Part shown: positions 16,520-25,098 of the stretch, piece by piece
How the letters are laid out: each line of letters opens with the position of its first letter
Numbering within the stretch: position 1 is the stretch's first letter
Assembly: GCF_002242805.1 (NCBI RefSeq)
Contig: NZ_MCGQ01000038.1
Location: 1-64,000 of the forward strand
Length of the DNA stretch: 64,000 nt
Source of the DNA: Streptomyces diastatochromogenes
Lineage (GTDB): Bacteria; Actinomycetota; Actinomycetes; Streptomycetales; Streptomycetaceae
Direction of reading: 5' to 3'
The notes under the pieces: model-generated
Told to the model about the DNA's origin: nothing
The model's input: only the letters and a program-made list of their open reading frames with translations
Database searches by the model: none
Translations under genes and position numbers: made by a program

Positions 16520-18916
16520 GTGGGCGGGACGACTCTGGTGCAGCACGAGCCGGCCGTGGCACCGGCCCCGGCGGAGACTGCCGACGAACCTCCGCCCCCC
16601 GCCCCGGCCGCGGAACTCGGCACGCGCCGGGTGCGGTTGGTCTTCTTCGGGCTCATGCTCACGCTGCTGCTCGCCGCGCTGGACCAGATGATCGTCGCCA
16701 CCGCGCTGCCGAAGATCGTCGGCGAGCTGCACGGCCTGGACCGGATGTCCTGGGCGATCACGGCCTATCTGCTGACCTCCACCATCGGCCTGCCCCTGTA
16801 CGGCAAGATGGGTGACCTCTTCGGCCGCAAGGGCGTCTTCCAGTTCGCGATCCTGGTCTTCGTCGTCGGCTCCGCGCTCGCCGGGCGGGCGCAGACCATG
16901 GACCAGCTGATCGCCTTCCGCGCCCTCCAGGGCGTGGGCGCGGGCGGGCTCATGATCGGCGTGCAGGCGATCATCGCCGACATCGTGCCGTCCCGGCAGC
17001 GCGGCCGCTACATGGGCCTGATCGGCGCCGTCTTCGGCCTCGCCTCCGTCGCCGGACCGCTGCTCGGCGGCTACTTCACCGACCACCTCTCCTGGCGCTG
17101 GTGCTTCTACGTCAACGTCCCCTTCGGCCTGGTCACCCTGGCCGTCGTCACCGTCGTCCTCAAGCTGCCCAAGCCTGCCACCAAGGCCCGCCTCGACGTC
17201 CTCGGCGCCCTGCTGCTCGCCGCGGCCTCCACCTGCCTGGTGCTGCTGACCAGTTGGGGCGGCACGGAGTACGCCTGGGGCTCGCGGGAGATCCTCGGCC
17301 TCGGCGCGGGCGCCCTCGCCGCCACCGTCCTCTTCCTCGTCGCCGAGCACTTCGCCGCCGAACCCCTCATCCCGCTCCGGCTGTTCAGGGACTCCGTCTT
17401 CAACGTCACCGGCCTGGTCGGCCTGGTGATCGGTGTCGCCCTGTTCGGCGCGGCCAGCTATCTGCCGACCTTCCTGCAGATGGTCGACGGGGCCAGCGCC
17501 ACCGAGTCCGGGCTGCTGATGCTGCCGATGATGGCCGGCATCGTCGGCGCCTCGGTCATCGGCGGGCAGCTCATCACCCACACCGGGCGCTACAAGATCT
17601 TCCCCCTGCTCGGCGGCGCCCTCGCCGCCGTCGGCATGTGGCTGCTGTCCCGCCTGGAGACCGACACGCCCCGGCTGCACTACAGCATCTGGATGGCGGT
17701 CCTCGGCGCGGGCATCGGCCTGGTGATGCCCGTCCTCGTGCTCGCCGTGCAGAACTCCGTGCGCCCCGCCGACCTCGGCACCGCCACCAGCGCCAACACC
17801 TACTTCCGGCAGATCGGCGGCAGCGTCGGCGCCGCCGTCTTCGGCACCCTCTTCGCGAACCGGCTCACCGACTCCCTGCGCAGGGAACTGCCCCCGCGCG
17901 CGGGCGCCCGGCTGCCCGACCCCGAGTCGCTCACCCCGCAGCTCGTCCACGCGCTGCCGCCGGCCCTGCGCGACGCCTACATCCGCGCCTACGCCGACGC
18001 GATGCCCCGGATCTTCCTCTATCTCGTCCCGGTGCTCGTCCTCGGCCTGGTCATCGCCTTCTTCCTCAAGGAGAAACCGCTGGTGTCCCACCACGCCACC
18101 GAGACGGAGCCCGCCACCGTGAACGCCCCCATCCCGCAGGCCCGTTCGCCGCACAGCGCCGGAATCCCGGTGTGCGGCACGGTCCAGCACCCCGACGGGA
18201 CCGTGGTGCCCCGCGCGGCGCTCACCCTCATCGACATCGCCGGACAGCAGGTCGGACGGGGCGCGAGCGGCGAGGACGGACGGTACGCGCTCGCCACTCC
18301 CGGCACCGGCTCGTACGTCCTGATCGCCGCCGCGGGCGGCCACCAGCCGCAGGCCGTCTCCGTGACCGTCGGCGAGCGGCCCGTCGAACTCGACGTCGTC
18401 CTCGGCGGCGCCGGACGCCTCGCCGGCAGCGTGCTCACCGCCGACGGCAGCGCCGTCCGGGACGCCACCGTCACCCTCACCAACGTGCACGGCGAGGTCG
18501 TCGCCGCCACCCGCAGCGGCCGCGAGGGCAGTTACGTCATCACCGAACTGGTCGCCGGCGAGTACACCCTCGCCGCCAGCGCCCCCGTCTTCCGCCCCGC
18601 GGCCCTGCCGGTCACCGTGCAGGCCGCCCGGGAGACCCGGCAGGACATCGAACTCGCGGGCGGCGCCGTCCTGAAGGGCACCGTCCGGGCGAACGGCGGC
18701 CGCCCCGTGGAGGACGCGCGCGTCACGCTCCTGGACGCCGCCGGCAACGTCGTCGACACCCTCACCACCGGAACGGACGGAACCTTCCGGTTCGTGGATC
18801 TCTCCTCCGGCGAGTACACCGTCATCGCCGCAGGTTACCCACCGGTCGCCACCGTCCTCCAGGTCGCGGGCGGCGGCCGCACCGAACGTGACCTGCAGTT
18901 GGGCCACGAGGACTGA
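16520..18916 (+). CDS. MFS (DHA2-type) exporter with C-terminal beta-sandwich repeats
   Basis: A 798-residue fusion. Residues about 35-525 are a 14-helix major facilitator drug exporter of the EmrB/QacA type, with LDQMIVATALPKIV in helix 1, the GDLFGRK loop between helices 2 and 3, and a FRALQGVGAGG helix-4 motif. After the last helix (LVPVLVLGLVIAFFLKEKP) the tail of about 270 residues holds three carboxypeptidase-regulatory-like domains (about 550-628, 629-712, 713-798). Each has a G-x-V start, an A-x-V-T-L strand and a DG-x-Y/F-x-F turn. The tail has no obvious catalytic role and may bind a partner or the cell wall. The start is GTG. Substrate unknown. Confidence 0.9.
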   Translation: MGGTTLVQHEPAVAPAPAETADEPPPPAPAAELGTRRVRLVFFGLMLTLLLAALDQMIVATALPKIVGELHGLDRMSWAITAYLLTSTIGLPLYGKMGDLFGRKGVFQFAILVFVVGSALAGRAQTMDQLIAFRALQGVGAGGLMIGVQAIIADIVPSRQRGRYMGLIGAVFGLASVAGPLLGGYFTDHLSWRWCFYVNVPFGLVTLAVVTVVLKLPKPATKARLDVLGALLLAAASTCLVLLTSWGGTEYAWGSREILGLGAGALAATVLFLVAEHFAAEPLIPLRLFRDSVFNVTGLVGLVIGVALFGAASYLPTFLQMVDGASATESGLLMLPMMAGIVGASVIGGQLITHTGRYKIFPLLGGALAAVGMWLLSRLETDTPRLHYSIWMAVLGAGIGLVMPVLVLAVQNSVRPADLGTATSANTYFRQIGGSVGAAVFGTLFANRLTDSLRRELPPRAGARLPDPESLTPQLVHALPPALRDAYIRAYADAMPRIFLYLVPVLVLGLVIAFFLKEKPLVSHHATETEPATVNAPIPQARSPHSAGIPVCGTVQHPDGTVVPRAALTLIDIAGQQVGRGASGEDGRYALATPGTGSYVLIAAAGGHQPQAVSVTVGERPVELDVVLGGAGRLAGSVLTADGSAVRDATVTLTNVHGEVVAATRSGREGSYVITELVAGEYTLAASAPVFRPAALPVTVQAARETRQDIELAGGAVLKGTVRANGGRPVEDARVTLLDAAGNVVDTLTTGTDGTFRFVDLSSGEYTVIAAGYPPVATVLQVAGGGRTERDLQLGHED

Positions 18917-18921
18917 GGGGG

Positions 18922-18936
18922 GCGCCCGCAGGGCGC
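18922..18936 (+). terminator. Short hairpin after the MFS gene
   Basis: GCGCCC, loop GCA, GGGCGC begins 6 bp after the stop of the MFS gene. The stem is only 6 bp, so it is a weak terminator candidate before the next gene. Confidence 0.45.
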
Positions 18937-19069
18937 TGAGCTGCGCGCCGGGGTGATCCGGTGAAACCAATTCCAGGATTGCCACACATTGCTACCGGCC
19001 GCCGCCGTACCGTAGTGACGGGCGGCACAGATCGTTTGCGAACAGCCGTGGGGAGAGAGGGCCTGGGCC

Positions 19070-21520
19070 ATGGACCGTGGCAGCGAGCGGGACGAACCTC
19101 CCGGCCGCGGCGCAGGCGACGCGGCCGCGGGCCGGGTTCCGCTGGGCGTGATCGTCGTCGACCGCGACGGCCTGGTGTCCCACTGGAGCAGCGGAGCGCG
19201 CCGCCTGTTCGGCGTGCAGCGCGACGACGCGATCGGGCACCCCGCCGCCGACCTGCTCCCGGTCTCCGGCGCACTCGCCGACGACCTCCCCGACGACGCG
19301 CTGCCGGACACCTACGGCCTCCACCAGGCGCACGACGGGCTCGGCCCCGACCTGGAGGCCTCCCTCGACGGCCGTACCGGCTACGCGACGGCGGGCCGCG
19401 CCCGCCTCTTCCCGCACGCGGACCACGGCACCCGCATCGACGTGCTGTGGTGGGCCTACCCGCTGATCGGCCCGGGGCCCTCGCGGCTTCTGGTGCTCGC
19501 CGCGGACGCCACCCGGCTGCGGGACGAGCGCGGGTACGACGACGAGACCGCCGAACGCATCTCGCCCGGCTTCGCCCGCCACACCGAACTGCCCGCCTCC
19601 GCCGAACTGGAGCGCCGGCTCCCCGAGATCCTGCCCAACATGGGCCCCGGACTCAGCGGCCGCATCGTCTCCCAGGTCCTCGAACTCGGCTACCCCGTCC
19701 TGGAGTTCAGCCAGTACGACCGGGTGCCCGTCACCCCGTACTGGGGCGTCCCGCGCCGCCCCGGCCGCGGCCCCGCCGAAGCCCTCGTACCGCAGCAGCG
19801 CACGGCCGCCGTGGTCCCGCTCGGCGCCGAGCAGGACCTCGAGTACGCCGCCGTGCGCGAGCGGCTGGAGTTCCTCAACGAGGTCAGCTCCGGCATCGGG
19901 TCCTCGCTCGACCTCGGCGAGACCATCCGCGAGGTCACCAGCGCCGCCGTGCCCCGCTTCGCGGACTTCGCCGGCACCCATCTGCGCGCCGCCGTCCTCG
20001 CGGGCGAGGGCTTCCCGGACGGCCCGCCGGACACGAGCACCGTGATGTTCCGCGTCTCGGTCGAGCACAACGACGAACCGGGCCGCTGGGACGACACCGT
20101 GCCGGTCGGCGAGGCAGTCGCCTTCCCCGAACACACCCCGTTCTACAAGTGCATGGTCACGGGCGAACCGGTGCTCATCCCGAGGGTCACCGAGGAGCTG
20201 TCCCACCGCATCTCCGGCGAGTTCGAGAAGCGCGACCTCAGGCCGCTCATCACCGGCCGCTCCCTGCTCATCGTGCCGCTCAAGGCCCGCAACGTCGTGC
20301 TCGGCTTCATGGTGCTCATGCGCCGCCCCGACCGCCCGGCCTTCGACGACATGGACCGCACCACCGGCGCCGAACTCGCCGCCCGCGCAGGGCTCGTGCT
20401 CGACAACGCCCGCATGTACACGTACCAGGAGAACGTCGCCGACACCCTCCAGGACAGCATGCTGCCGCAGGTGAACCCGCGGATGGCCGGCTGTGACGTG
20501 GCGACCCGCTATCTGCCCGGCACCCGGCTCGGCCGGATCGGCGGCGACTGGTTCGACACCATCAAGCTGCCCGGCTCGCGCACCGCCCTCGTGGTCGGCG
20601 ACGTCATGGGCCACGGCCTCAACTCGGCCGCCATGATGGGCCAGTTGCGTACGGCCGTACAGACCATGGCCACCATGGAGACCCCGCCGGCCCAACTGCT
20701 GCGCAACCTGGACGACCTGGCCCGGCGGCTCGGCGAGAACTACCTCGCCACCTGCCTGTACGCGGTCTACGACCCGATCCGCGGCGAACTGCACCTGGCC
20801 AACGCCGGACACATCCCGCCCGTCCTGGTGCGCGCCGAGGACGGCCGCAGCGAACTGCTCGACCTGCCCACCGGCGCTCCCATAGGGGTCGGCGGCGTCC
20901 CGTTCGAGTCCACCGTCGTCCGCGTCTCACCCGGCGACCGGCTGGTGCTGTGCACCGACGGACTGGTCGAGGTGCGCGGCTCCGACATCGGCGAGGGCCT
21001 CGCCGCGCTCTGCGAGTCCGCCGCCCACCCCGCGGCCTCGATGGACGTCGCCTGCGACACCATCATCCGCGCCCTCAACACCCGTGGCGGCCGCAAGGAC
21101 GACGTCGCCCTCCTCATGGCCCGGCTCAACGGCATCCCCGACGACCACGTCGCCGAGTGGCACCTCGACGCCGACCCGCGCGAAGTGGCCCGGGCCCGGC
21201 GCCTGGTCCGGGACCGGCTGCTGGAGTGGGGCCTGCCGCAGACGGTGGAGACGGCACAGCTGCTGGTCAGCGAGGTCGTCACCAACGCCGTCCAGCACGC
21301 GGGAGGCGGCCGGGTCGGACTGCGGGTGGTCCGCACCGACGCCCTGCTGTTCGAGGTCACCGACGACGAACCGGGCCTGCCCGCCATGCTCGCCAGCGGA
21401 CCGTACGACGAGTCGGGCCGCGGTCTGCGCGTGGTCAGCCGGCTGGCCCGGGAGTGGGGCGCCAGCGCGACCGGGCACCGCAAGACCGTCTGGTTCGAAC
21501 AGACCGTCAGCGGAAGGTGA
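19070..21520 (+). CDS. PAS-GAF-SpoIIE phosphatase with HATPase domain
   Basis: An 816-residue cytoplasmic signalling protein. A PAS-like domain (about 25-130, GVIVVDRDGLVSHWSSGARR) is followed by a GAF domain (about 257-450). A PP2C-type SpoIIE phosphatase (about 460-690) has GGDWFDTIKL and VVGDVMGHGLNSAA metal-binding motifs. A C-terminal RsbW-like kinase domain (about 700-815) has LLVSEVVTNAVQHA and TDDEPGLP. Such proteins dephosphorylate and may phosphorylate anti-anti-sigma factors that control alternative sigma factors. No partner sigma or anti-anti-sigma gene is adjacent, so the target lies elsewhere. The PAS domain may sense a small ligand. Confidence 0.92.
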   Translation: MDRGSERDEPPGRGAGDAAAGRVPLGVIVVDRDGLVSHWSSGARRLFGVQRDDAIGHPAADLLPVSGALADDLPDDALPDTYGLHQAHDGLGPDLEASLDGRTGYATAGRARLFPHADHGTRIDVLWWAYPLIGPGPSRLLVLAADATRLRDERGYDDETAERISPGFARHTELPASAELERRLPEILPNMGPGLSGRIVSQVLELGYPVLEFSQYDRVPVTPYWGVPRRPGRGPAEALVPQQRTAAVVPLGAEQDLEYAAVRERLEFLNEVSSGIGSSLDLGETIREVTSAAVPRFADFAGTHLRAAVLAGEGFPDGPPDTSTVMFRVSVEHNDEPGRWDDTVPVGEAVAFPEHTPFYKCMVTGEPVLIPRVTEELSHRISGEFEKRDLRPLITGRSLLIVPLKARNVVLGFMVLMRRPDRPAFDDMDRTTGAELAARAGLVLDNARMYTYQENVADTLQDSMLPQVNPRMAGCDVATRYLPGTRLGRIGGDWFDTIKLPGSRTALVVGDVMGHGLNSAAMMGQLRTAVQTMATMETPPAQLLRNLDDLARRLGENYLATCLYAVYDPIRGELHLANAGHIPPVLVRAEDGRSELLDLPTGAPIGVGGVPFESTVVRVSPGDRLVLCTDGLVEVRGSDIGEGLAALCESAAHPAASMDVACDTIIRALNTRGGRKDDVALLMARLNGIPDDHVAEWHLDADPREVARARRLVRDRLLEWGLPQTVETAQLLVSEVVTNAVQHAGGGRVGLRVVRTDALLFEVTDDEPGLPAMLASGPYDESGRGLRVVSRLAREWGASATGHRKTVWFEQTVSGR

Positions 21521-21597
21521 AGGTGACCGCCCGCCCCTTGCCCCACTGACGGCCGTCGCGATATCCCGATCACGGAACCGACCGTGGGGAGATCGAC

Positions 21598-22317
21598 ATG
21601 AACGTCTCGGACAACTACCGTGACGCGTGGGAGAGTTACTGGCGCGAGACCTCCGACGCGACGGGCGAGGCGATCTGGGACTCCGATCCCTCCCTCACCG
21701 CCGAGCCGCACAGCGAGCTGCTCCTGCCCTATGCGGACACCGCGCGCACCATCGTCGACCTGGGCTGCGGCAACGGCACCCAGACCCGCTACCTCGCCAC
21801 CCGGTTCGCCCGAGCCGTCGGCGTCGACCTCTCGCCCGCCGCCATCGAGCACGCCCGCCGCGCCGGCCACGGCGACACCGTCGAGTTCCAGCAGCTCGAC
21901 CTGACCGACACCGACGCCGTACGGGCCCTGCACGAGCGGCTCGGCGACAGCAACGTGTACATGCGGGCCGTCATCCACCAGAGCGAACCGGACGCGCGTG
22001 CCGCGGTGGCCGCCGCGGTCGCCGAGATCATCGGCACCGAGGGACGCGCCTTCGTCGTCGAACTCACCTCCGGCTCACGCGATGTCCTCAAGCGGGCGGC
22101 CACCGGCCCGGACGGCCCGCCGCCCAAACTGCGCCGCGTCTTCCACCACGGCCTCAAGCCCGCCGACGCCGAGGACGAGGAGATCCCCCAGCTGCTCGGC
22201 AAGGCCGGCCTCAAGGTCCTGGCGAGCGGCGAGACGACCCTGCCGCAGACCGAGTACCACGCCGACGGCACCCGCATCGACCTGCCGGCGCGCTGGTTCG
22301 TCCTGACCGGAAAGTAA
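21598..22317 (+). CDS. Class I SAM-dependent methyltransferase
   Basis: A 239-residue methyltransferase. Motif I is IVDLGCGNGTQTRYLA (about 51-66), motif II lies around AVGVDLSPAAIEHARRAG, and motif IV is near MRAVIHQSEPDARA. The N-terminal DAWESYWRETSD resembles small actinobacterial methyltransferases of unknown substrate. It starts at an ATG preceded by GGGGAGA and ends with a perfect hairpin, so it is probably a single-gene unit or the end of the phosphatase transcript, which stops 77 bp upstream. Confidence 0.87.
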   Translation: MNVSDNYRDAWESYWRETSDATGEAIWDSDPSLTAEPHSELLLPYADTARTIVDLGCGNGTQTRYLATRFARAVGVDLSPAAIEHARRAGHGDTVEFQQLDLTDTDAVRALHERLGDSNVYMRAVIHQSEPDARAAVAAAVAEIIGTEGRAFVVELTSGSRDVLKRAATGPDGPPPKLRRVFHHGLKPADAEDEEIPQLLGKAGLKVLASGETTLPQTEYHADGTRIDLPARWFVLTGK

Positions 22318-22325
22318 GCAGCCCC

Positions 22326-22358
22326 GTCACGGCCGGAACGGGATGGTCCGGCCGTGAC
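22326..22358 (+). terminator. Terminator of the methyltransferase gene
   Basis: GTCACGGCCGG (22326-22336) and CCGGCCGTGAC (22348-22358) form a perfect 11-bp stem 8 bp after the stop. Confidence 0.88.
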
Positions 22359-22442
22359 TAAGCCGTGTCCCTTAGGTGAAGATCCCTCCGATAGCATTCC
22401 CCTCGCTGATTCACCCGAAGGTGTAGAGGGGGGCCCTTAGCC

Positions 22443-24038
22443 GTGACCGTCCGTACGGCCGAAGTACGCAGCCGAGGGCGGCGGCGTGCTCCGCGCTCCG
22501 GGCGCCCGAAGGCCCCCGCAGGGCTGCTGCCCACGCCCCCCGACGAACGGGAGAAGTACAGCTACGTCAAGCGCCACACCTGGGTGCTGACGTCCAGTTC
22601 CTTCCTCGGCTTCGCCTGTGTGCTGTACAGCCAGGCCGACACCGCCCGGCACAGCGGGTGGATCTGGGTGTTCGCGCCCACCCTGCTGCTGGCCGTCGTC
22701 GGCTTCCTCATATCCCTGCGCCTGGAGGCGTTCGCGCCCAGCTTCGACCTCAAGGGGCACCGGCGTCTGGTCCGCCGCTGGCAGCCGCAGCACCACCCGA
22801 GCGTCGACGTCTTCCTGCCGGTGTGCGGCGAGCCCCTGGAAGTGCTGCACAACACCTGGCGCCACGTACGGATCCTGGCCGACACCTACCCCGGCCGGGT
22901 CGAGGTCCTGGTGCTCGACGACGGGGACAGCGCGGAGGCGGCCGCCATGGCCGCCGACTTCGGCTTCCGCCACCTGGTGCGGCCCAACCGGGGCTGGATG
23001 AAGAAGGCCGGCAACCTCCGCCACGGCTTCGAGAACTCCTCCGGCGAGGCGATCCTCATCCTGGACGCCGACTTCGTCCCGCGCCCGGACCTGCTGCACG
23101 AGCTGATGCCGTACCTGGACGACGACCCGCGCTGCGCCATCGTCCAGTCCCCGCAGTTCTTCCGGGTGCTGGACCAGCAGAACTGGATCGAGCGCGGCGG
23201 CGGCGCCGTCCAGGAGCTGTTCTACCGCTCGGTGCAGGTCTCCCGGCAGCGCAGCGACGGCTCCATCTGCGTGGGCTCCTGCGCGGTCTACCGGCGCGCG
23301 GCCCTGGACGAGATCGGCGGCACCAGCCTCATCGAGCACTCCGAGGACATGCACACCGGCTTCGACCTGCGGGCCCGCGGCTGGGACCTGCGCTACGTAC
23401 CGCTCGCGCTGTCCACCGGCATCTGCCCCGACACCGTGGGCGCCTACTACAACCAGCAGTACCGCTGGTGCATGGCCTCGATGAGCATGCTCGGCAGCCT
23501 GCGCGACTTCTGGCAGGTGCGGATGCGCTTCGCCAGCCGCCTCTGCTACATGTCCGGCTTCATCTACTACATCGAGACGGCCCTGCTCACCTTCACCACC
23601 CCGCTCATCGCGCTGACCCTGCTGATCCACTACCCGGACCAGCTGCAGGCCACCAACTACTGGATGGTCCTGCCCAGCGTGCTCTACCTGACCGTGGTCT
23701 ACCCCCTGTGGCACCGCAACCCCTACCGGCTGGAGGCCTGGGCGACCCGGGTGATGTACGGATGGGCGCACGTCTTCGCCATCTGGGACGTCGTACGCCG
23801 CCGCCCGATGGGCTGGCAGCCCACCGGATCCAGCGGCGCGAAGAAGAACAAGACCCGCCGCTTCTGGGGCGGGATGTGGCTGTGGAGCGCCCCCACGGCC
23901 GTGCTGTGGCCGGTCCTCGCCGTGTGGCGCATGAACGGCGCCCACCCGGAGAACTTCGCGCTGATGCTGGCCCTGGGCCTGTTCTACGCGGTGGCCGTCG
24001 GCCGGGTGCTGATCCAGCCGAAGGAGGTGACCGAGTGA
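22443..24038 (+). CDS. Cellulose-synthase-like glycosyltransferase (GT2)
   Basis: A 531-residue processive membrane glycosyltransferase. Two N-terminal membrane segments (about 42-80) precede a GT2 catalytic domain with all processive-synthase motifs: D159-D160-G, D208-A-D210, E301-D302 and Q338-Q-Y-R-W342. Several C-terminal membrane helices follow. These residues define BcsA/CslA-type enzymes that polymerise and export a beta-linked glycan. No PilZ domain is visible, so direct c-di-GMP control is not indicated. The GTG start follows a G-rich site. It heads a three-gene operon with a GH26-like lipoprotein and a GT39-like enzyme. The sugar used is unknown. Confidence 0.9.
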   Translation: MTVRTAEVRSRGRRRAPRSGRPKAPAGLLPTPPDEREKYSYVKRHTWVLTSSSFLGFACVLYSQADTARHSGWIWVFAPTLLLAVVGFLISLRLEAFAPSFDLKGHRRLVRRWQPQHHPSVDVFLPVCGEPLEVLHNTWRHVRILADTYPGRVEVLVLDDGDSAEAAAMAADFGFRHLVRPNRGWMKKAGNLRHGFENSSGEAILILDADFVPRPDLLHELMPYLDDDPRCAIVQSPQFFRVLDQQNWIERGGGAVQELFYRSVQVSRQRSDGSICVGSCAVYRRAALDEIGGTSLIEHSEDMHTGFDLRARGWDLRYVPLALSTGICPDTVGAYYNQQYRWCMASMSMLGSLRDFWQVRMRFASRLCYMSGFIYYIETALLTFTTPLIALTLLIHYPDQLQATNYWMVLPSVLYLTVVYPLWHRNPYRLEAWATRVMYGWAHVFAIWDVVRRRPMGWQPTGSSGAKKNKTRRFWGGMWLWSAPTAVLWPVLAVWRMNGAHPENFALMLALGLFYAVAVGRVLIQPKEVTE

Positions 24039-25054
24039 AGGCCACCGCCCTCGCCCGGACGCTGGCGGCCCTGCTGACCGGGATCCTCTGCCTGGCGGGC
24101 TGCGTCAGCTCCGGCCCGGCGCCCATCGGCGCCGGCGGCAACGGCGCCCAGCCGGCCGCGACCGGGCCCGGCGGCGCGTCGTACGTGCCCGCGCAGCCCT
24201 ACGACGTCACCCCGCTGTTGCACCCCAAGGCCAAGTACTTCGGCGCCACCTTCGACGGCGTCCCCAAGGACCTGAGCCCCGTCGCACGCTACGCCTCCCA
24301 GGTCGGGCGCACCCCGACGATGCTGGAGTACTACCTCGGCTGGGGCGACGAGCTGCAGACGGACCAGACCGAGGCCGTGTGGGAGAACGGCCAGCTGCCG
24401 TACATCGCCTGGGAGCCGCACAAGGCCACCCTCGCGCAGATCGCCGACGGCAGCCAGGACGCGTACATCGTCAGCACCGCCCGTACGCTGCGCGCCCTGA
24501 ACGTGCCCGTGGCGATGAGCCTGGCCCACGAGATGAACGGCGCCTGGTACCCCTGGGGCACCAAGGGCGCGACCGCCGCCCAGTTCGTCAAGGCCTGGCG
24601 CCACGTCCACGACGTCTTCCAGGACGAGGGCGTCTCCACCGTCATCTGGGTCTGGAGCCCGAACATCATCAACCCGGTGCCCCAGGTGGCCCTGAAGCCG
24701 TACTACCCCGGCGACGGGTACGTCGACTGGATCGGCGTCGTCGGCTACTACGCGCGCACCGGGGCCCAGGACTTCCAGACCCTCTTCGGGCCCACCTTCC
24801 GCCAGATCAGGACCTTCACCCAGCGTCCCTTCCTGCTGGCCGAGACGGGGGCCCAGCCCAATCCGCGCAAGAGCGCGCAGATCACCGAACTGCTGAAGAC
24901 CGTCGCCACCCGCAGCGACGTCGTGGGCTTCATCTGGTTCGACCTGAACAAGGAGACGGACTGGCGGGTCGACAGCAGTCCCGAGACGCTGGCCGCGTTC
25001 CGCACGGCAGCCCGGAACCACCGGTACGACCTCGACTTCGCCGCCCTGAAGTAG
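24035..25054 (+). CDS. GH26-like glycoside hydrolase lipoprotein
   Basis: A 339-residue exported lipoprotein. A hydrophobic signal peptide ends in the lipobox LAGC (about 19-22), followed by a Gly/Pro/Ala-rich linker and a TIM-barrel glycosidase domain. HEMNG (165-169) and LLAETG (nucleophile E270) match the acid/base and nucleophile motifs of GH26 beta-mannanases and related endo-glycanases. The GTG start overlaps the stop of the synthase gene (GTGA) and has AAGGAGG upstream, so the two are translationally coupled. It probably trims or releases the glycan made by the upstream synthase. GH26 versus another clan-A family is by motif only. Confidence 0.85.
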   Translation: MKATALARTLAALLTGILCLAGCVSSGPAPIGAGGNGAQPAATGPGGASYVPAQPYDVTPLLHPKAKYFGATFDGVPKDLSPVARYASQVGRTPTMLEYYLGWGDELQTDQTEAVWENGQLPYIAWEPHKATLAQIADGSQDAYIVSTARTLRALNVPVAMSLAHEMNGAWYPWGTKGATAAQFVKAWRHVHDVFQDEGVSTVIWVWSPNIINPVPQVALKPYYPGDGYVDWIGVVGYYARTGAQDFQTLFGPTFRQIRTFTQRPFLLAETGAQPNPRKSAQITELLKTVATRSDVVGFIWFDLNKETDWRVDSSPETLAAFRTAARNHRYDLDFAALK

Positions 25055-25098
25055 CCGAAGCAGACGAAGCAGAAGAAGCAGACAAGACAGAAACCACG

